From: Rhodococcus sp. 105337 | Lineage (GTDB): Bacteria; Actinomycetota; Actinomycetes; Mycobacteriales; Mycobacteriaceae | DNA: 64,000 bases | Assembly (NCBI RefSeq): GCF_012844225.1 | Contig: NZ_JABAGQ010000003.1 | Location: 62,001-126,000 of the forward strand | Direction: 5' to 3' | Shown: positions 37,408-46,363 of the stretch, in pieces | Layout of the letters: every line of letters begins with the position of its first letter | How positions within the stretch are numbered: position 1 is the first letter of the stretch | The notes under the pieces: generated by a model | Told to the model about the DNA's origin: nothing | Database searches by the model: none | Seen by the model: the letters and a program-made list of their open reading frames with translations, nothing else | Translations under genes and position numbers: made by a program

Positions 37408-38307
37408 GTGCGAGAGCTTCGAGTGGTCGGTCTCGAGCCCGATGCAAAATATGTCGTGCTCGCCGATCCCAACACGGGTGACAAGTTCCGTATTCCGGTG
37501 GACGACACCCTGCGTGCGGCATCACGCGGCGATCTCGCCCGCCTGGGCCAGATCCAGATCGAAACCACGAGCCAGCTCCGTCCCCGCGAGATCCAGGCGC
37601 GGATCCGTGGCGGCGCGTCGGTCGAACAGGTCTCCCAGGAGGCCGGCATCCCGATCGCCAAGGTCGAGCGTTTCGCCTACCCGGTGCTGCTCGAACGGTC
37701 CCGGGCGGTCGACATGGCGAAGAAGGGTCACCCCGTCCGCCCCGACGGACCCACGGTCGAAACCCTCCTCGAGATCGTGACGCAGGCGTTCCGCGCCCGC
37801 GGCCACAACCTCGACGAGGCCACGTGGGATGCCTGGCGCGACGACGACGGGCACTGGGTCGCAGAACTGCAGTGGCAGGCGGGCCGGTCCACCAACACCG
37901 CGCACTGGCGCTACCAGCCGGATGCGCACGGCGGCACCATCACCGCGCTCGACGACATCGCGGCAGACCTCGTGGACCCGGATTGCGGCCGTCCGCTGCG
38001 ATACCTGACCCCGGTCTACTCCGCACGCGACGTCGACGACTCGACCGAAGCGGAGATCGCCGAGCGCCGGGCAGCCGTGGCGAGCCCGATTCCGCTCGAC
38101 CAGCCCGCGGTCGCCGAGCCCAGTGCGGAACCCGCCATTCTCGAAGCCCCCGGAACCGAGACGGTCGCGGTGACCGCATCCGACGAGCACGAGGATCCCG
38201 CCGCGACGCACACCCCGCACTCGCCGAACAGGGACAAGCGCGGTAAGCCCGCACTCCCGTCCTGGGACGACGTGCTGCTCGGCGTGCGCAGCAACGGACG
38301 CATCTGA
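37408..38307 (+). CDS. sepH: SepH, cell-division protein (DUF3071)
   Basis: 299 aa from GTG 37408, which follows GAGGAG. The N-terminal domain contains VGLEPDAKYVVLADPNTGDKF and LRPREIQARIRGGASVEQVSQEAGIPIAKVERFAYPVLLER, a helix-turn-helix-like DUF3071 module. The C-terminal third is acidic and Pro/Ala-rich (disordered) and ends PSWDDVLLGVR, a conserved tail. SepH binds FtsZ and promotes its assembly in Streptomyces and Mycobacterium (known). A short frame upstream to 37306 is not SepH-like. Confidence 0.9.
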   Translation: MRELRVVGLEPDAKYVVLADPNTGDKFRIPVDDTLRAASRGDLARLGQIQIETTSQLRPREIQARIRGGASVEQVSQEAGIPIAKVERFAYPVLLERSRAVDMAKKGHPVRPDGPTVETLLEIVTQAFRARGHNLDEATWDAWRDDDGHWVAELQWQAGRSTNTAHWRYQPDAHGGTITALDDIAADLVDPDCGRPLRYLTPVYSARDVDDSTEAEIAERRAAVASPIPLDQPAVAEPSAEPAILEAPGTETVAVTASDEHEDPAATHTPHSPNRDKRGKPALPSWDDVLLGVRSNGRI

Positions 38308-38317
38308 GGGATCGCCG

Positions 38318-39019
38318 ATGGCGTCGATCGTCTCGGCGCTGTGGCACGTCGACGCTCCCGATCCGGCCGCGGTCCTTCGGGACTCCCGGCCGGATCCCGA
38401 GGCGGCCCGCGCGCTGCTCGGGCGCCTCTTTCCGGACCGGCATCCCGCTGCGATCGGCCGGGTTCCGCTCTCACTCGCGGTGCACGGCGGCGATCCCGGG
38501 GGCAAGCAGGTCTTCGTCGGCAGCTACCCCGGCGTCACCGTCGTCTGCAGTAGTGAACTGTCGCTCCGCACCCCCTCGCAGCTGCCGTTGCGGTGGCGGC
38601 AGACCCTCGCGGCCGAACACACGTTTCTCACCGTGTCCGACGCACCCGGGGCATGGGGCGCCTTTGCCGCATGGGAGCGCGGCACGCTCCGACGGGCGTT
38701 CGGGGCGAGCACCGTGGAGTTCTTCGAGGACGAGGGCGTCCCGTTCGCGTGGGAACGTCCGTTCTGGGCCGGCGAGCATCCGATCCGCTGGCCGGCCGAG
38801 GTCGCTCCCCCGCCGCACTCGCTCCCCTTCCACCCTCGCCGACTCGTCGAGCACGCCAACGCCGCGTGGCTCGGCTTCCGGTATGTGGGGCGGCTCGCCG
38901 CCGAACCCGATCCCGCCGACATCGAGGTGTGCGGGTTCGAATTGCGGGACCGGGAAGAAGCCGCACCGGCGCCCCGGCGTCGCCGTCCCTCGTGGTGGCG
39001 GCGCACTGCCCGCCTGTAG
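38318..39019 (+). CDS. Conserved hypothetical protein (DUF6928-like)
   Basis: 233 aa. It starts VSALWHVDAPDPAAVLRDS and contains WGAFAAWERGTLRRAF; the C-terminus is Arg-rich. I tentatively recall this as DUF6928, without known function. No signal peptide or membrane helix is visible. It follows sepH by 10 bases, so co-transcription is likely. The stop codon lies in a run of tandem repeats. Confidence 0.65.
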   Translation: MASIVSALWHVDAPDPAAVLRDSRPDPEAARALLGRLFPDRHPAAIGRVPLSLAVHGGDPGGKQVFVGSYPGVTVVCSSELSLRTPSQLPLRWRQTLAAEHTFLTVSDAPGAWGAFAAWERGTLRRAFGASTVEFFEDEGVPFAWERPFWAGEHPIRWPAEVAPPPHSLPFHPRRLVEHANAAWLGFRYVGRLAAEPDPADIEVCGFELRDREEAAPAPRRRRPSWWRRTARL

Positions 39020-39064
39020 CCACAGGTCAGCCTGTAGCCACCGGTCAGCCTGTAGCCCGGTCAG
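39013..39064. repeat. Three tandem 16-18 bp repeats spanning two gene ends
   Basis: CCTGTAGCCACAGGTCAG (39013-39030), CCTGTAGCCACCGGTCAG (39031-39048) and CCTGTAGCCCGGTCAG (39049-39064) are nearly identical. The unit contains TAG, used by the plus-strand gene, and TCA, the stop of the minus-strand methylase. Extra copies therefore keep both reading frames intact. Confidence 0.85.
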
Positions 39065-39867
39065 CGCGGAATCCGGACCCGTTCGTAGAACGCCATCGCG
39101 GCGGCCGTGGCGACATTGAGCGAGTCGGTGCCCGGGGCCATCGGGATCCGCGCGCGCACGTCGGTTGCACGCATCGCGTGTTCGGTCAGTCCGGGGCCCT
39201 CGGCGCCGAGGAGCAACGCGACTTTCTCGCCGGTCATCGCTGCGGAAAGGGGGACGGCGTGCGGATCGGGAGTGAGCGAGATCAGCTGGAAACCCTTGTT
39301 CCGCAAGATATCCAGATCGTGCGGCCACCGGTCCACAGAGGCGAACGGCACCCGCAGGACGTGCCCCATCGACACCCGCACCGCCCGCCGGTACAGCGGG
39401 TCGGCGCAGCCTTTCGCGAACAGCACCCCGTCGACTCCGAGCCCGGCCGCATTGCGGAACATCGAACCGATGTTCTCGTGATCGTTGACGCCTTCGAGCA
39501 CCGCGACGGTCGTGGCCTTCTCGAGCACGTCGCCGAGTTCGAGCGGCTCGGGACGGTTCGCAACCGCGAGGACACCGCGATTGAGATGGAACCCCACCAC
39601 CTCGGCCATGACGTCGGCGTCGGCCCGGAAGAACGGGACGTCGACGTCGCGCAGGTCGTCGGCAAGTTCCCCGAGGCGCCGGTCGACGCCGAGCAGGCTT
39701 GTCGGCGCGAACCGCGAATCGAGCATCCGCTGCACCACCAGAACGCCCTCGGCGATCACGAGTCCTTTGCCGCCGGGAAGGTCGGGCCGGCGATCCGAAG
39801 AGTTGAGATCGCGGAAGTCGTCCAGCCTCGGGTCGGCCGGGTCGTCGATGTCGATAACGTGAACCAC
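39061..39867 (-). CDS. TrmH/SpoU-family RNA 2'-O-methyltransferase (Rv0881-like)
   Basis: 268 aa from GTG 39867. The SPOUT motifs are clear: NIGSMFRNAAG, LLLGAEGPGLTEHA and LNVATAAAMAFYE, the trefoil-knot SAM site. An N-terminal substrate-binding part precedes. It methylates a ribose in rRNA or tRNA; the target is unknown. It converges with the DUF6928-like gene, matching the M. tuberculosis Rv0880-Rv0883 order. Confidence 0.85.
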   Translation of the reverse strand: MVHVIDIDDPADPRLDDFRDLNSSDRRPDLPGGKGLVIAEGVLVVQRMLDSRFAPTSLLGVDRRLGELADDLRDVDVPFFRADADVMAEVVGFHLNRGVLAVANRPEPLELGDVLEKATTVAVLEGVNDHENIGSMFRNAAGLGVDGVLFAKGCADPLYRRAVRVSMGHVLRVPFASVDRWPHDLDILRNKGFQLISLTPDPHAVPLSAAMTGEKVALLLGAEGPGLTEHAMRATDVRARIPMAPGTDSLNVATAAAMAFYERVRIPR

Positions 39868-40012
39868 ATGCTCATTGTCCCAGCAGGCCGAAGCACGAAC
39901 CCGCCGGGTCCGGACCGGTCGCGCAGGCGCGGGGCGGCGGTACCTCGGCCCGTCCGGGACCACGAGCGAGCCCGATCACCCTTCCGGGTGCGGGCCTGAA
40001 CGGCGCGTGGCG

Positions 40013-40123
40013 TCAGCGGTGGTCGGAGGAACCGTCGGTAACGAGGCGGTACAGCACGTAGATCGAGAACCAGACGATCGCCACGGACGCCAGCACGAGC
40101 AAGATCTCGTAGAAGAGAACCAC
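40013..40123 (-). CDS. Small membrane protein (36 aa), probably leaderless
   Basis: 36 codons from GTG 40123 encode VLFYEILLVLASVAIVWFSIYVLYRL followed by a short polar tail (VTDGSSDHR): one membrane helix. TAGCAT, a -10 box, sits 6 bases before the GTG, so the mRNA is probably leaderless. The composition and promoter support it as real. I recall similar tiny genes near marR in related genomes. Function unknown. Confidence 0.6.
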   Translation of the reverse strand: MVLFYEILLVLASVAIVWFSIYVLYRLVTDGSSDHR

Positions 40124-40206
40124 ACCCCGATGCTACGGCCGGGCCGGGGCACCCGACCGGCCATCGGTGAATTCTGGCGGTCACCGCGTGCGACGGCGGT
40201 TCGAGC

Positions 40207-40674
40207 TCAGCTGCCGGCGAGCCGTTCCCAGTGCTCTGCGACGCGCTGGAGCGTCCTGATGAACTGCACCTGTTCGTCCTCCGGCAGGGGCGACAGCAAC
40301 GGCCCCTTCAGTGCGGTCACCCGCGCCGTCACCTTGTCGAGCACCGTCTCACCCTCCGGCGAGAGGTACAGCAACTTTCGCCGGCCGTCGGAGGTGTCCG
40401 GGATCCGGGCGAGCAGGCCGCGCACTTCGAGGCGGCGCGAGAGGTCGGCCATCGTGGAGTTGTCGAGGGCGACCGCGACGGCCATGCTTCCCTGATCGGA
40501 GCCCGGGAACAGGCGCACCGCGGTCATCACGGAGAACTGCGGTCCGGTCAGAACAGGATCGACGTACTTGCCCCAGTACGCCGTGTACGCCTGGTAGAGC
40601 CGGCGCGCGAGGTATCCCGGCATGCCGAGCAGGTCGGGTGGAGTCGGTAAGACCTCGTCGCTCTCGCGTGTCAC
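40207..40674 (-). CDS. MarR-family regulator (Rv0880-like)
   Basis: 155 aa. Winged-helix core: GPQFSVMTAVRLFPGSDQGSMAVAVALDNSTMADLSRRLEVRGLLARIPDTSDGRRKLLYLSPEG, with DGRRK in the wing. It is the first of two MarR genes in tandem (gap 22 bases). The effector is unknown; MarR proteins usually respond to phenolic or oxidative compounds. Confidence 0.87.
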   Translation of the reverse strand: MTRESDEVLPTPPDLLGMPGYLARRLYQAYTAYWGKYVDPVLTGPQFSVMTAVRLFPGSDQGSMAVAVALDNSTMADLSRRLEVRGLLARIPDTSDGRRKLLYLSPEGETVLDKVTARVTALKGPLLSPLPEDEQVQFIRTLQRVAEHWERLAGS

Positions 40675-40696
40675 CTGTTCAGCCCCCCGTCGCGGA

Positions 40697-41137
40697 TCAG
40701 TTCTCGTCGTTCACCAGTGCCGAGAGGATATCTATGGCGCTGCGGAGCGTCGTAAGGCTGGCCGGATCGAGCTTCTCGAGACGCTCCGTCAGCCATGCTT
40801 CACGGGCCTGCGCCTCGTCGGCGAGCATCTCTTTCCCGGAATCGGACAGCGTCACGATGATCTGGCGGCCGTCGGTCGGGTGCGGCGTGCGCCCGACGAA
40901 GCCCAGGTCGTGCAGTGACGCGATGACCCGTGTCATCGACGGCGGCTGAACGCGCTCACGGGCTGCCAGCGCCCCCGGTGTCATTGCCCCCTCCGAACCC
41001 AGCGTCGCCAGAGCCGACAGCTGAGTCAAGGTGACCCGGGAATCTGTGCGTCTCCCCCGTAAATGACGCGTCAGACGCACAACGGCGATCGCGAGGTCGC
41101 CTGCTAGTGCGCGTGTATCCGAGATCATGGCGAGCAC
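40697..41137 (-). CDS. MarR-family regulator
   Basis: 146 aa. The HTH region [66 protein letters not shown] is standard MarR. GTG 41137 and ATG 41128 are both possible. It is upstream of the other MarR gene and 36 bases downstream of the purine permease. It differs clearly in sequence from its neighbour, so this is not a recent duplicate. Confidence 0.87.
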   Translation of the reverse strand: MLAMISDTRALAGDLAIAVVRLTRHLRGRRTDSRVTLTQLSALATLGSEGAMTPGALAARERVQPPSMTRVIASLHDLGFVGRTPHPTDGRQIIVTLSDSGKEMLADEAQAREAWLTERLEKLDPASLTTLRSAIDILSALVNDEN

Positions 41138-41173
41138 AATACGTCACCTGGGCCCGGACGCGGCCCGACGCGA

Positions 41174-42649
41174 CTAGGTGAGAATTTCGGTGAGCGGATC
41201 GATCGCGAAATACACCGCGAAGAGCGCCGCGACGATCCAGAGAATCGGGTGGATCGTGCGGATCCGCCCTCCGGCCGCATGCAGGACCACCCAGGTGATG
41301 AATCCGACGCCGATGCCGTTGGCGATCGAGTAGGTGAACGGCATCACCATGATCGTCAGGAAGGCGGGCAGCGCCACGGCGAAATCGGAGAAGTCGATGT
41401 CGCGGACCTGACCGATCATGAGCGCACCCACGACGACCAGTGCGGGCGCGGCCGCCTCGATCGGAACCACTTCGTAGAGCGGGGTGAGGAACATGGCCAG
41501 CAGGAACAGCACGCCGGTCACGACGTTCGCCAGACCGGTGCGCGCACCCTCGGCGATACCCGAGGCCGACTCGACGAACACCGTGTTCGACGACGCCGAC
41601 GCGCCACCACCGACGATCGCGCCGGCACCCTCGACGACCAGGGCCTTCCCGACGTTGGGCAGGTTGCCGTCCTTGTCGGTGAGTCCGGCTTCCTTGCCGA
41701 GACCGGTCATGGTGCCCATGGCATCGAAGAAGTTCGCGAGGACCAGGGTGAACACCAGCAGCGTCGCGGCGATCACGCCGATGCGGGTGAACGCTCCGAG
41801 CAGGTCGAACTGGCCGACCAGGCTCAGATCCGGAATGCCCAGGAACGACCCGGGAGCCTCCGGCGTGCTCAGGTTCCAGCCCTTGGGGTTCGTTCCGAGC
41901 GACGGGCCGACGTCGGCAACCGCTTCGACGATCATCGCGATGATCGTGGTGACGACGATGCCGATCAGCAGACCGCCGCGGACCTTCCTCGCCACCAGCA
42001 CGCCCATGATCAGCACGCCCATGACGAACACAAAGGTGGGCCACGAGGCAATGGACCCGTCGATGCCCAGTCCGACCGGCACAGTCGTCCCGGCGGCATC
42101 GGGGATGCGGCGGACGAAACCTGCGTCTACCAGGCCGATCATCGCGATGAACGCGCCGATACCGGCGGCGATCGCAGCCTTGAGAGCCGGCGGGATCGCG
42201 TTGAACACGGCGGTACGGAAGCCGGTGAGGGCCAGCACCACGATGATGATGCCGTCGATGACGACCAGGCCCATCGCTTCGGGCCACGTCACCTGCGGCG
42301 CGATGCTCACGGCGAGCAGGCTGTTGATGCCCAGTCCGGCTGCGATCGCGAACGGATAGTTCGCGACGACACCGAAGACGATGCTCATCAGACCCGCGAC
42401 CAGTGCGGTGACCGCCGCGACCTGATTGATCGGGAGGATGTTGCCGAGAACGTCGATCTTGGCGGTCGCGTCGTCGGCGGAGAAACTGCCGAGAATCAGC
42501 GGGTTGAGGACAACGATGTAGGACATCGCGAAGAAGGTGACGATGCCGCCACGCACCTCGCGGGACAGCGTCGAGCCGCGTTCGGAGATCTTGAAGTACG
42601 TATCCAGAAAGGATGATCGCTTGGGTTCGGTGCCCACTGCCATGTCCAT
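41174..42649 (-). CDS. NCS2/AzgA-family purine (hypoxanthine/adenine/guanine) permease
   Basis: 491 aa with about twelve hydrophobic segments. GIVTFFAMSYIVVLNPLIL, GLGINSLLAVSI, FFDAMGTMTGLGKEAGL and VEGAGAIVGGGASASSNTVFVESASGIAEGARTGLANV are the AzgA landmarks around the substrate site. It imports purines by proton symport. The two downstream MarR genes may share its transcript. The ATG start is 75 bases from the divergent DUF2530 gene. Confidence 0.88.
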   Translation of the reverse strand: MDMAVGTEPKRSSFLDTYFKISERGSTLSREVRGGIVTFFAMSYIVVLNPLILGSFSADDATAKIDVLGNILPINQVAAVTALVAGLMSIVFGVVANYPFAIAAGLGINSLLAVSIAPQVTWPEAMGLVVIDGIIIVVLALTGFRTAVFNAIPPALKAAIAAGIGAFIAMIGLVDAGFVRRIPDAAGTTVPVGLGIDGSIASWPTFVFVMGVLIMGVLVARKVRGGLLIGIVVTTIIAMIVEAVADVGPSLGTNPKGWNLSTPEAPGSFLGIPDLSLVGQFDLLGAFTRIGVIAATLLVFTLVLANFFDAMGTMTGLGKEAGLTDKDGNLPNVGKALVVEGAGAIVGGGASASSNTVFVESASGIAEGARTGLANVVTGVLFLLAMFLTPLYEVVPIEAAAPALVVVGALMIGQVRDIDFSDFAVALPAFLTIMVMPFTYSIANGIGVGFITWVVLHAAGGRIRTIHPILWIVAALFAVYFAIDPLTEILT

Positions 42650-42724
42650 GAATTCCGCTCGTCGAGTACGGTGCGTCGCAACGGGAGAAGATTATTGCAG
42701 CCGAAACGAACTAATCTGCAAATC

Positions 42725-42973
42725 GTGAATCCAGCCCACACCGCCGCAGCGCGGACCCGGCGTCTCGCCGATCCGCGCCCCGTCCTCGCAATCGGAACCG
42801 CATTGTGGGTGGTCGCGACCGTCGTCGTCCTGCTCGGCGGGGACCGCTGGAGCGACATCCTGCCGGTCTGTATCGCGGGAATTCTGGTGGGGCTGTTGGG
42901 TTCTGCTCTGTTTCTCGCTCAGCGGCGCGCGGCACGACGGGGGCATCGGGGCGCGCAGGTCGGCTTGGACTGA
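42725..42973 (+). CDS. DUF2530 small membrane protein
   Basis: 82 aa from GTG 42725. DPRPVLAIGTALWVVATVVVLL and ILPVCIAGILVGLLGSALFLAQRRAARRG form two membrane helices (about 18-38 and 44-66) followed by a basic tail. It matches the DUF2530 family of mycolata. Unknown function. It is divergent from the purine permease. Confidence 0.78.
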   Translation: MNPAHTAAARTRRLADPRPVLAIGTALWVVATVVVLLGGDRWSDILPVCIAGILVGLLGSALFLAQRRAARRGHRGAQVGLD

Positions 42974-42985
42974 GCCTCGTCGCGA

Positions 42986-43016
42986 GCCGCCGGTACGCCG
43001 GAACGGACCCGGCGGC
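42986..43016. terminator. Possible hairpin between DUF2530 and PAP2 genes
   Basis: GCCGCCGG (42986-42993) pairs with CCGGCGGC (43009-43016) across a 15-base loop, between two convergent gene ends. The loop is long, so the call is weak. Confidence 0.4.
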
Positions 43017-43018
43017 GC

Positions 43019-43558
43019 TCATCGGGCCGGGCGCACCCGAGTGAGAAACCACACCCAGAGCAATGCCCACGCGACCCCGCAGATCCAGCCCGCGACCACG
43101 TCGGTCGTCCAGTGCGCGGCGAGGTAGATCCGGGACAACCCCACGACCAGGGAGTAGGTGGCCAGGACGGTGAACGCGGCGATCCGCCGCCGGTCCCCGC
43201 GCGGCCAGGTCCGCACCACGACGACGGCGAGCACCGTCGCGAGGATGGCGGTCATCATCGCGTGACCCGACGGGAACGATTCGGTCTGGATCACGATCAA
43301 CCGCTCCGGTTCGGGTGGGCGGGTCCGCCCGAACAGGTTTTTCAGCAGGGACATCACCGGCCACCCGGTCAGCACGGCTCCGCCGACCAGAGTTGCGTCG
43401 CCCGTCCTGCCGGCCCGCATGAGCAGCACCGCAGCGATCAAGGCGAGCACGATGGTGGCCCCGACACCGCCGGTGTGCGTGATGCCGGTCATCAGCGACG
43501 TCAGCCACGGCTCGCGGACGGCGACCGCCCACTCGAGCACATCGGCGTCGGGGCTCAC
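43019..43558 (-). CDS. PAP2-family membrane phosphatase
   Basis: 179 aa with about five helices. The three PAP2 motifs are intact: KNLFGRTRPPE (K-x6-RP), FPSGHAM (PSGH), and SRIYLAAHWTTDV (SR-x5-H-x3-D). It dephosphorylates a lipid phosphate such as phosphatidate, phosphatidylglycerophosphate or polyprenyl diphosphate. GTG 43558 overlaps the stop of the large ATPase gene (GTGA), so it is translationally coupled to it. Confidence 0.87.
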   Translation of the reverse strand: MSPDADVLEWAVAVREPWLTSLMTGITHTGGVGATIVLALIAAVLLMRAGRTGDATLVGGAVLTGWPVMSLLKNLFGRTRPPEPERLIVIQTESFPSGHAMMTAILATVLAVVVVRTWPRGDRRRIAAFTVLATYSLVVGLSRIYLAAHWTTDVVAGWICGVAWALLWVWFLTRVRPAR

Positions 43559-46362
43559 GATCCTGTGCCGCCCGGCCCCGCGACAGCGTGCGCGTTGCTT
43601 ACCGCGGCGACAGCGGGCACCAGCCCCTCGACGGTGCTGTGGGTCGTTCCCGAGGCGTCGACCCACCACGACACGTCGTGGTCGCCGGTCAAGGCACCGG
43701 AGCAGCGAACGGTGAGCCGGTCGTGCAGGACGAGCCGGCCCTTCGGGAGGGGTGCGCCCGTCATCACCGTGGCGGCGACCGCAGCGGGTTCGCGGTCCCA
43801 CGTCGTGGTTCGGCCCTGCCGGGTGGGCTCGGCCGTGACCACAGCCGAGGCGACCGGCAGGTCGAGAAGATCGGCGAGTGCCGACGCGGTTCCCGCCGCA
43901 CCCGTGACGAGCCGATCGGGCGGAATCACCCCGGCCCACCACGGCCGGTCCGGGATCAGCGCGTCGGCGGCGTCGACCACCGCCCCGGATACGGCCCGAA
44001 CACCGTCGGGCAGTGTCACGGCGTCGGCCTCGACGGTGCCGGACGCGAACGCGCGGGCGAGAGTCGTGTGGGCGGCGACGATCACCGCAGGTGTGGGGTG
44101 ACGTGCCGCGTCGGCGAGCCGGTCGAGGAGAGTCTGAGCGAGATCGAGGTCTTCGAGTCCGTCACCGGCGAGACAGCTGCGGAACGCGTCCGCATCGGGA
44201 TGTGTGCACGGGTCGAGCAGGCCTTCGAAGGTGGTGTCGTCGGCCCATCGGTACCGGCCCAGCCGTTGCCCGTCGAGGATCGCTTCGTTGCGCAGCCACC
44301 ACGCCGTGTACCCGGTGCGGTCGGCGAGTGCCGCGGCGGTCGCCGGGTCGGACGCCAGCAGCGCGAGTGCCTGCGCCCAGCGGTCCTCGTCGACCAGGTC
44401 GAGGTCACGCACCGCCACAAGCGTGTCCGGATCGGTGTCGACCGTCTCCCACCACAGGTCCTCGTCGGGCAGGTTGTGGTCCGGTCCGGTGGGCAACTCG
44501 GCTCGCAGGACGGTGAATCCCCACCCGACCCCGACTGCGCGGAGTGCATCGGCACCGTACTTCTCGACGACGTCCGGCGCGACGGTGCCGAACGGCGCGT
44601 CGTCGACGAGGACCTCCGCGAGCGGTGCGCCGGGCAGGAGCAACTCGTCCGCCGGCATGAGTTCGCCGTGCGCGTCGGGTAGCGGCAGGGCGCCCAGTTC
44701 GCGGGGAACGGCGCTCGCAGGCACATGCGTGACCAGTCGCAGGACGACATCTGCGAGCGTCGCGGGAGTGTCGTCGGTGGGGTCGTCGAGGTCGGCGTCC
44801 TCGACCGCCGCGACGAGCGCCGGATCGGACAGGAGATCGGCGGCGCTCACGGTGCCCGCGCCCAACCGCACGAGCAGCGGATGGGCCGCGTCGGGATGCA
44901 CGAGCCGTACCCACGGCAACGCCAGGTCCCGGACCTCGGGCAAGTCGGAGGCCAGCACCGTGGTGCGGGGACCGGTCACCGTGCGCCCGTCCGACAACGG
45001 GACCGGCAGGGAGGCGAGTTCCTCCGCGACCACCCCGTCGACGACGAGCGGCATCAGCGCCTCGTACAGCGAGTTCCACCAGCGCGGCTCACGGTGGTGG
45101 CCGGAGAGCAGTTCGGCGAGTCGCGCGGGGCCGATGAGATGGACGTCCACCGCGGCAAGGGCCGGAGCACAGCGCGGCGTACACAGCGCGGGCGAGATCA
45201 GTCCGGGAACGATGTCGGCGAGCACCTCTGCCAGCTCGTCGGTGAGACCCGGAAAAGCGACCGCGCGCGACGGCAACAGGTCTGCACTGCCGTCGGCGGC
45301 GGGCAACCACGGCCGGCTTCGAAGATCGTCGAGCACCGCTTCACGCAGTCGGTGGTCGGCGTCGCTGCGCGCGAAGCCCGGCGTGGGCACGAGGTCGAGT
45401 CGCTGGTCGGCCGGCAGTGCCGCGACGAACGACGCATAACCCTCGCCCGCCGTCTCGAGGTGTCCGCCCGGCAGCATCCGGCGACGGTCCGGCTGCATCG
45501 CCACATCGGCGACGACCAGCGCCGGCAGGGACAGTTCCTCGTCGGAGCGAGTGGGTGCTCGAAGCACGTCGGCGGTGACGGGCCGAACCCGGTCGCGCAC
45601 GACCGGCACGAGCCACCGCGCAGACGAGCCGCGGTACTCCCACCAGCGCAGTTCCCCGATCCGCACGTCGTGCAGCCCGGACGGGAGCGGTGCCTCCGTG
45701 CGTGTCAGTTCGTGCCCGTCGACGACCACGGTGCGTAGGGCCGGCAGTTCGAGCAGTACGTCGGCCGCCTCGTCGCGGAAGCGGTCGAGCAGACCTTGCG
45801 CGTCGATGTCCGGCCTGAGGTGCAGCACGACCTCCGTGTCGGTGCCGTCAGTGGGTGCGGTGTCGGTGGGCCACGCCAGTCGCAGGGCCGGGATCCCCGA
45901 TGTGGGCACCGGAAGATCGTGTTCGGCGAGGACGTCGCGTGTGCGGGATTCCGAGAAGCGAACGGACCCGGTGCGGGAGCGCACCTCGATCTCGCCGGCG
46001 ACCGAGAGGACGGCTGTGAAACCCACGCCGAACTGCCCGACGCCCTGCTTCTTGCTGGACGCGCGCAGCGCCGTCAGTGCCTGCAATCCGGCTTCGTCGA
46101 GTGGTTCTCCGACGTTCGCGACGTGGAGCGCGTCGCCGTCGCACCAGACCCGCATCTCACCGGCGATGCCGGCGCGAGTGGCGGCGTCGGCAGCGTTCTG
46201 GGCGAGTTCGGTGAGAACCCGGTCGCGGTAACCCGCGCGAACATAGTCGGCTTCGGTGGCGGCGTCCTCACGCAACCGAGTGGGCGACGACCGCCATGCC
46301 GCGACGATGCCGTCCCGGAGCGCCGCGGTACCGAACGGATCCGCGGAGTCGGGGGCCGGCAC
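43555..46362 (-). CDS. Large GHKL/Hsp90-like ATPase (sacsin N-terminal domain type)
   Basis: 935 aa. A Bergerat-type ATP fold at the N-terminus: Glu52 and Asn56 in TELAQNAADA, NVGEPLDE (about 83-90) at the position of the DxGxG loop, and ASSKKQGVGQFGVGFTAVLS (about 101-120) as the lid. It is thus related to Hsp90/sacsin and MORC ATPases. The long remainder (about 250-935) has no domain I know and is Asp/Leu/Pro-rich with few Lys. It sits between DUF3027 (1 base upstream) and PAP2 (overlap). Confidence 0.82.
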   Translation of the reverse strand: MPAPDSADPFGTAALRDGIVAAWRSSPTRLREDAATEADYVRAGYRDRVLTELAQNAADAATRAGIAGEMRVWCDGDALHVANVGEPLDEAGLQALTALRASSKKQGVGQFGVGFTAVLSVAGEIEVRSRTGSVRFSESRTRDVLAEHDLPVPTSGIPALRLAWPTDTAPTDGTDTEVVLHLRPDIDAQGLLDRFRDEAADVLLELPALRTVVVDGHELTRTEAPLPSGLHDVRIGELRWWEYRGSSARWLVPVVRDRVRPVTADVLRAPTRSDEELSLPALVVADVAMQPDRRRMLPGGHLETAGEGYASFVAALPADQRLDLVPTPGFARSDADHRLREAVLDDLRSRPWLPAADGSADLLPSRAVAFPGLTDELAEVLADIVPGLISPALCTPRCAPALAAVDVHLIGPARLAELLSGHHREPRWWNSLYEALMPLVVDGVVAEELASLPVPLSDGRTVTGPRTTVLASDLPEVRDLALPWVRLVHPDAAHPLLVRLGAGTVSAADLLSDPALVAAVEDADLDDPTDDTPATLADVVLRLVTHVPASAVPRELGALPLPDAHGELMPADELLLPGAPLAEVLVDDAPFGTVAPDVVEKYGADALRAVGVGWGFTVLRAELPTGPDHNLPDEDLWWETVDTDPDTLVAVRDLDLVDEDRWAQALALLASDPATAAALADRTGYTAWWLRNEAILDGQRLGRYRWADDTTFEGLLDPCTHPDADAFRSCLAGDGLEDLDLAQTLLDRLADAARHPTPAVIVAAHTTLARAFASGTVEADAVTLPDGVRAVSGAVVDAADALIPDRPWWAGVIPPDRLVTGAAGTASALADLLDLPVASAVVTAEPTRQGRTTTWDREPAAVAATVMTGAPLPKGRLVLHDRLTVRCSGALTGDHDVSWWVDASGTTHSTVEGLVPAVAAVSNAHAVAGPGGTGS

Positions 46363-46363
46363 G

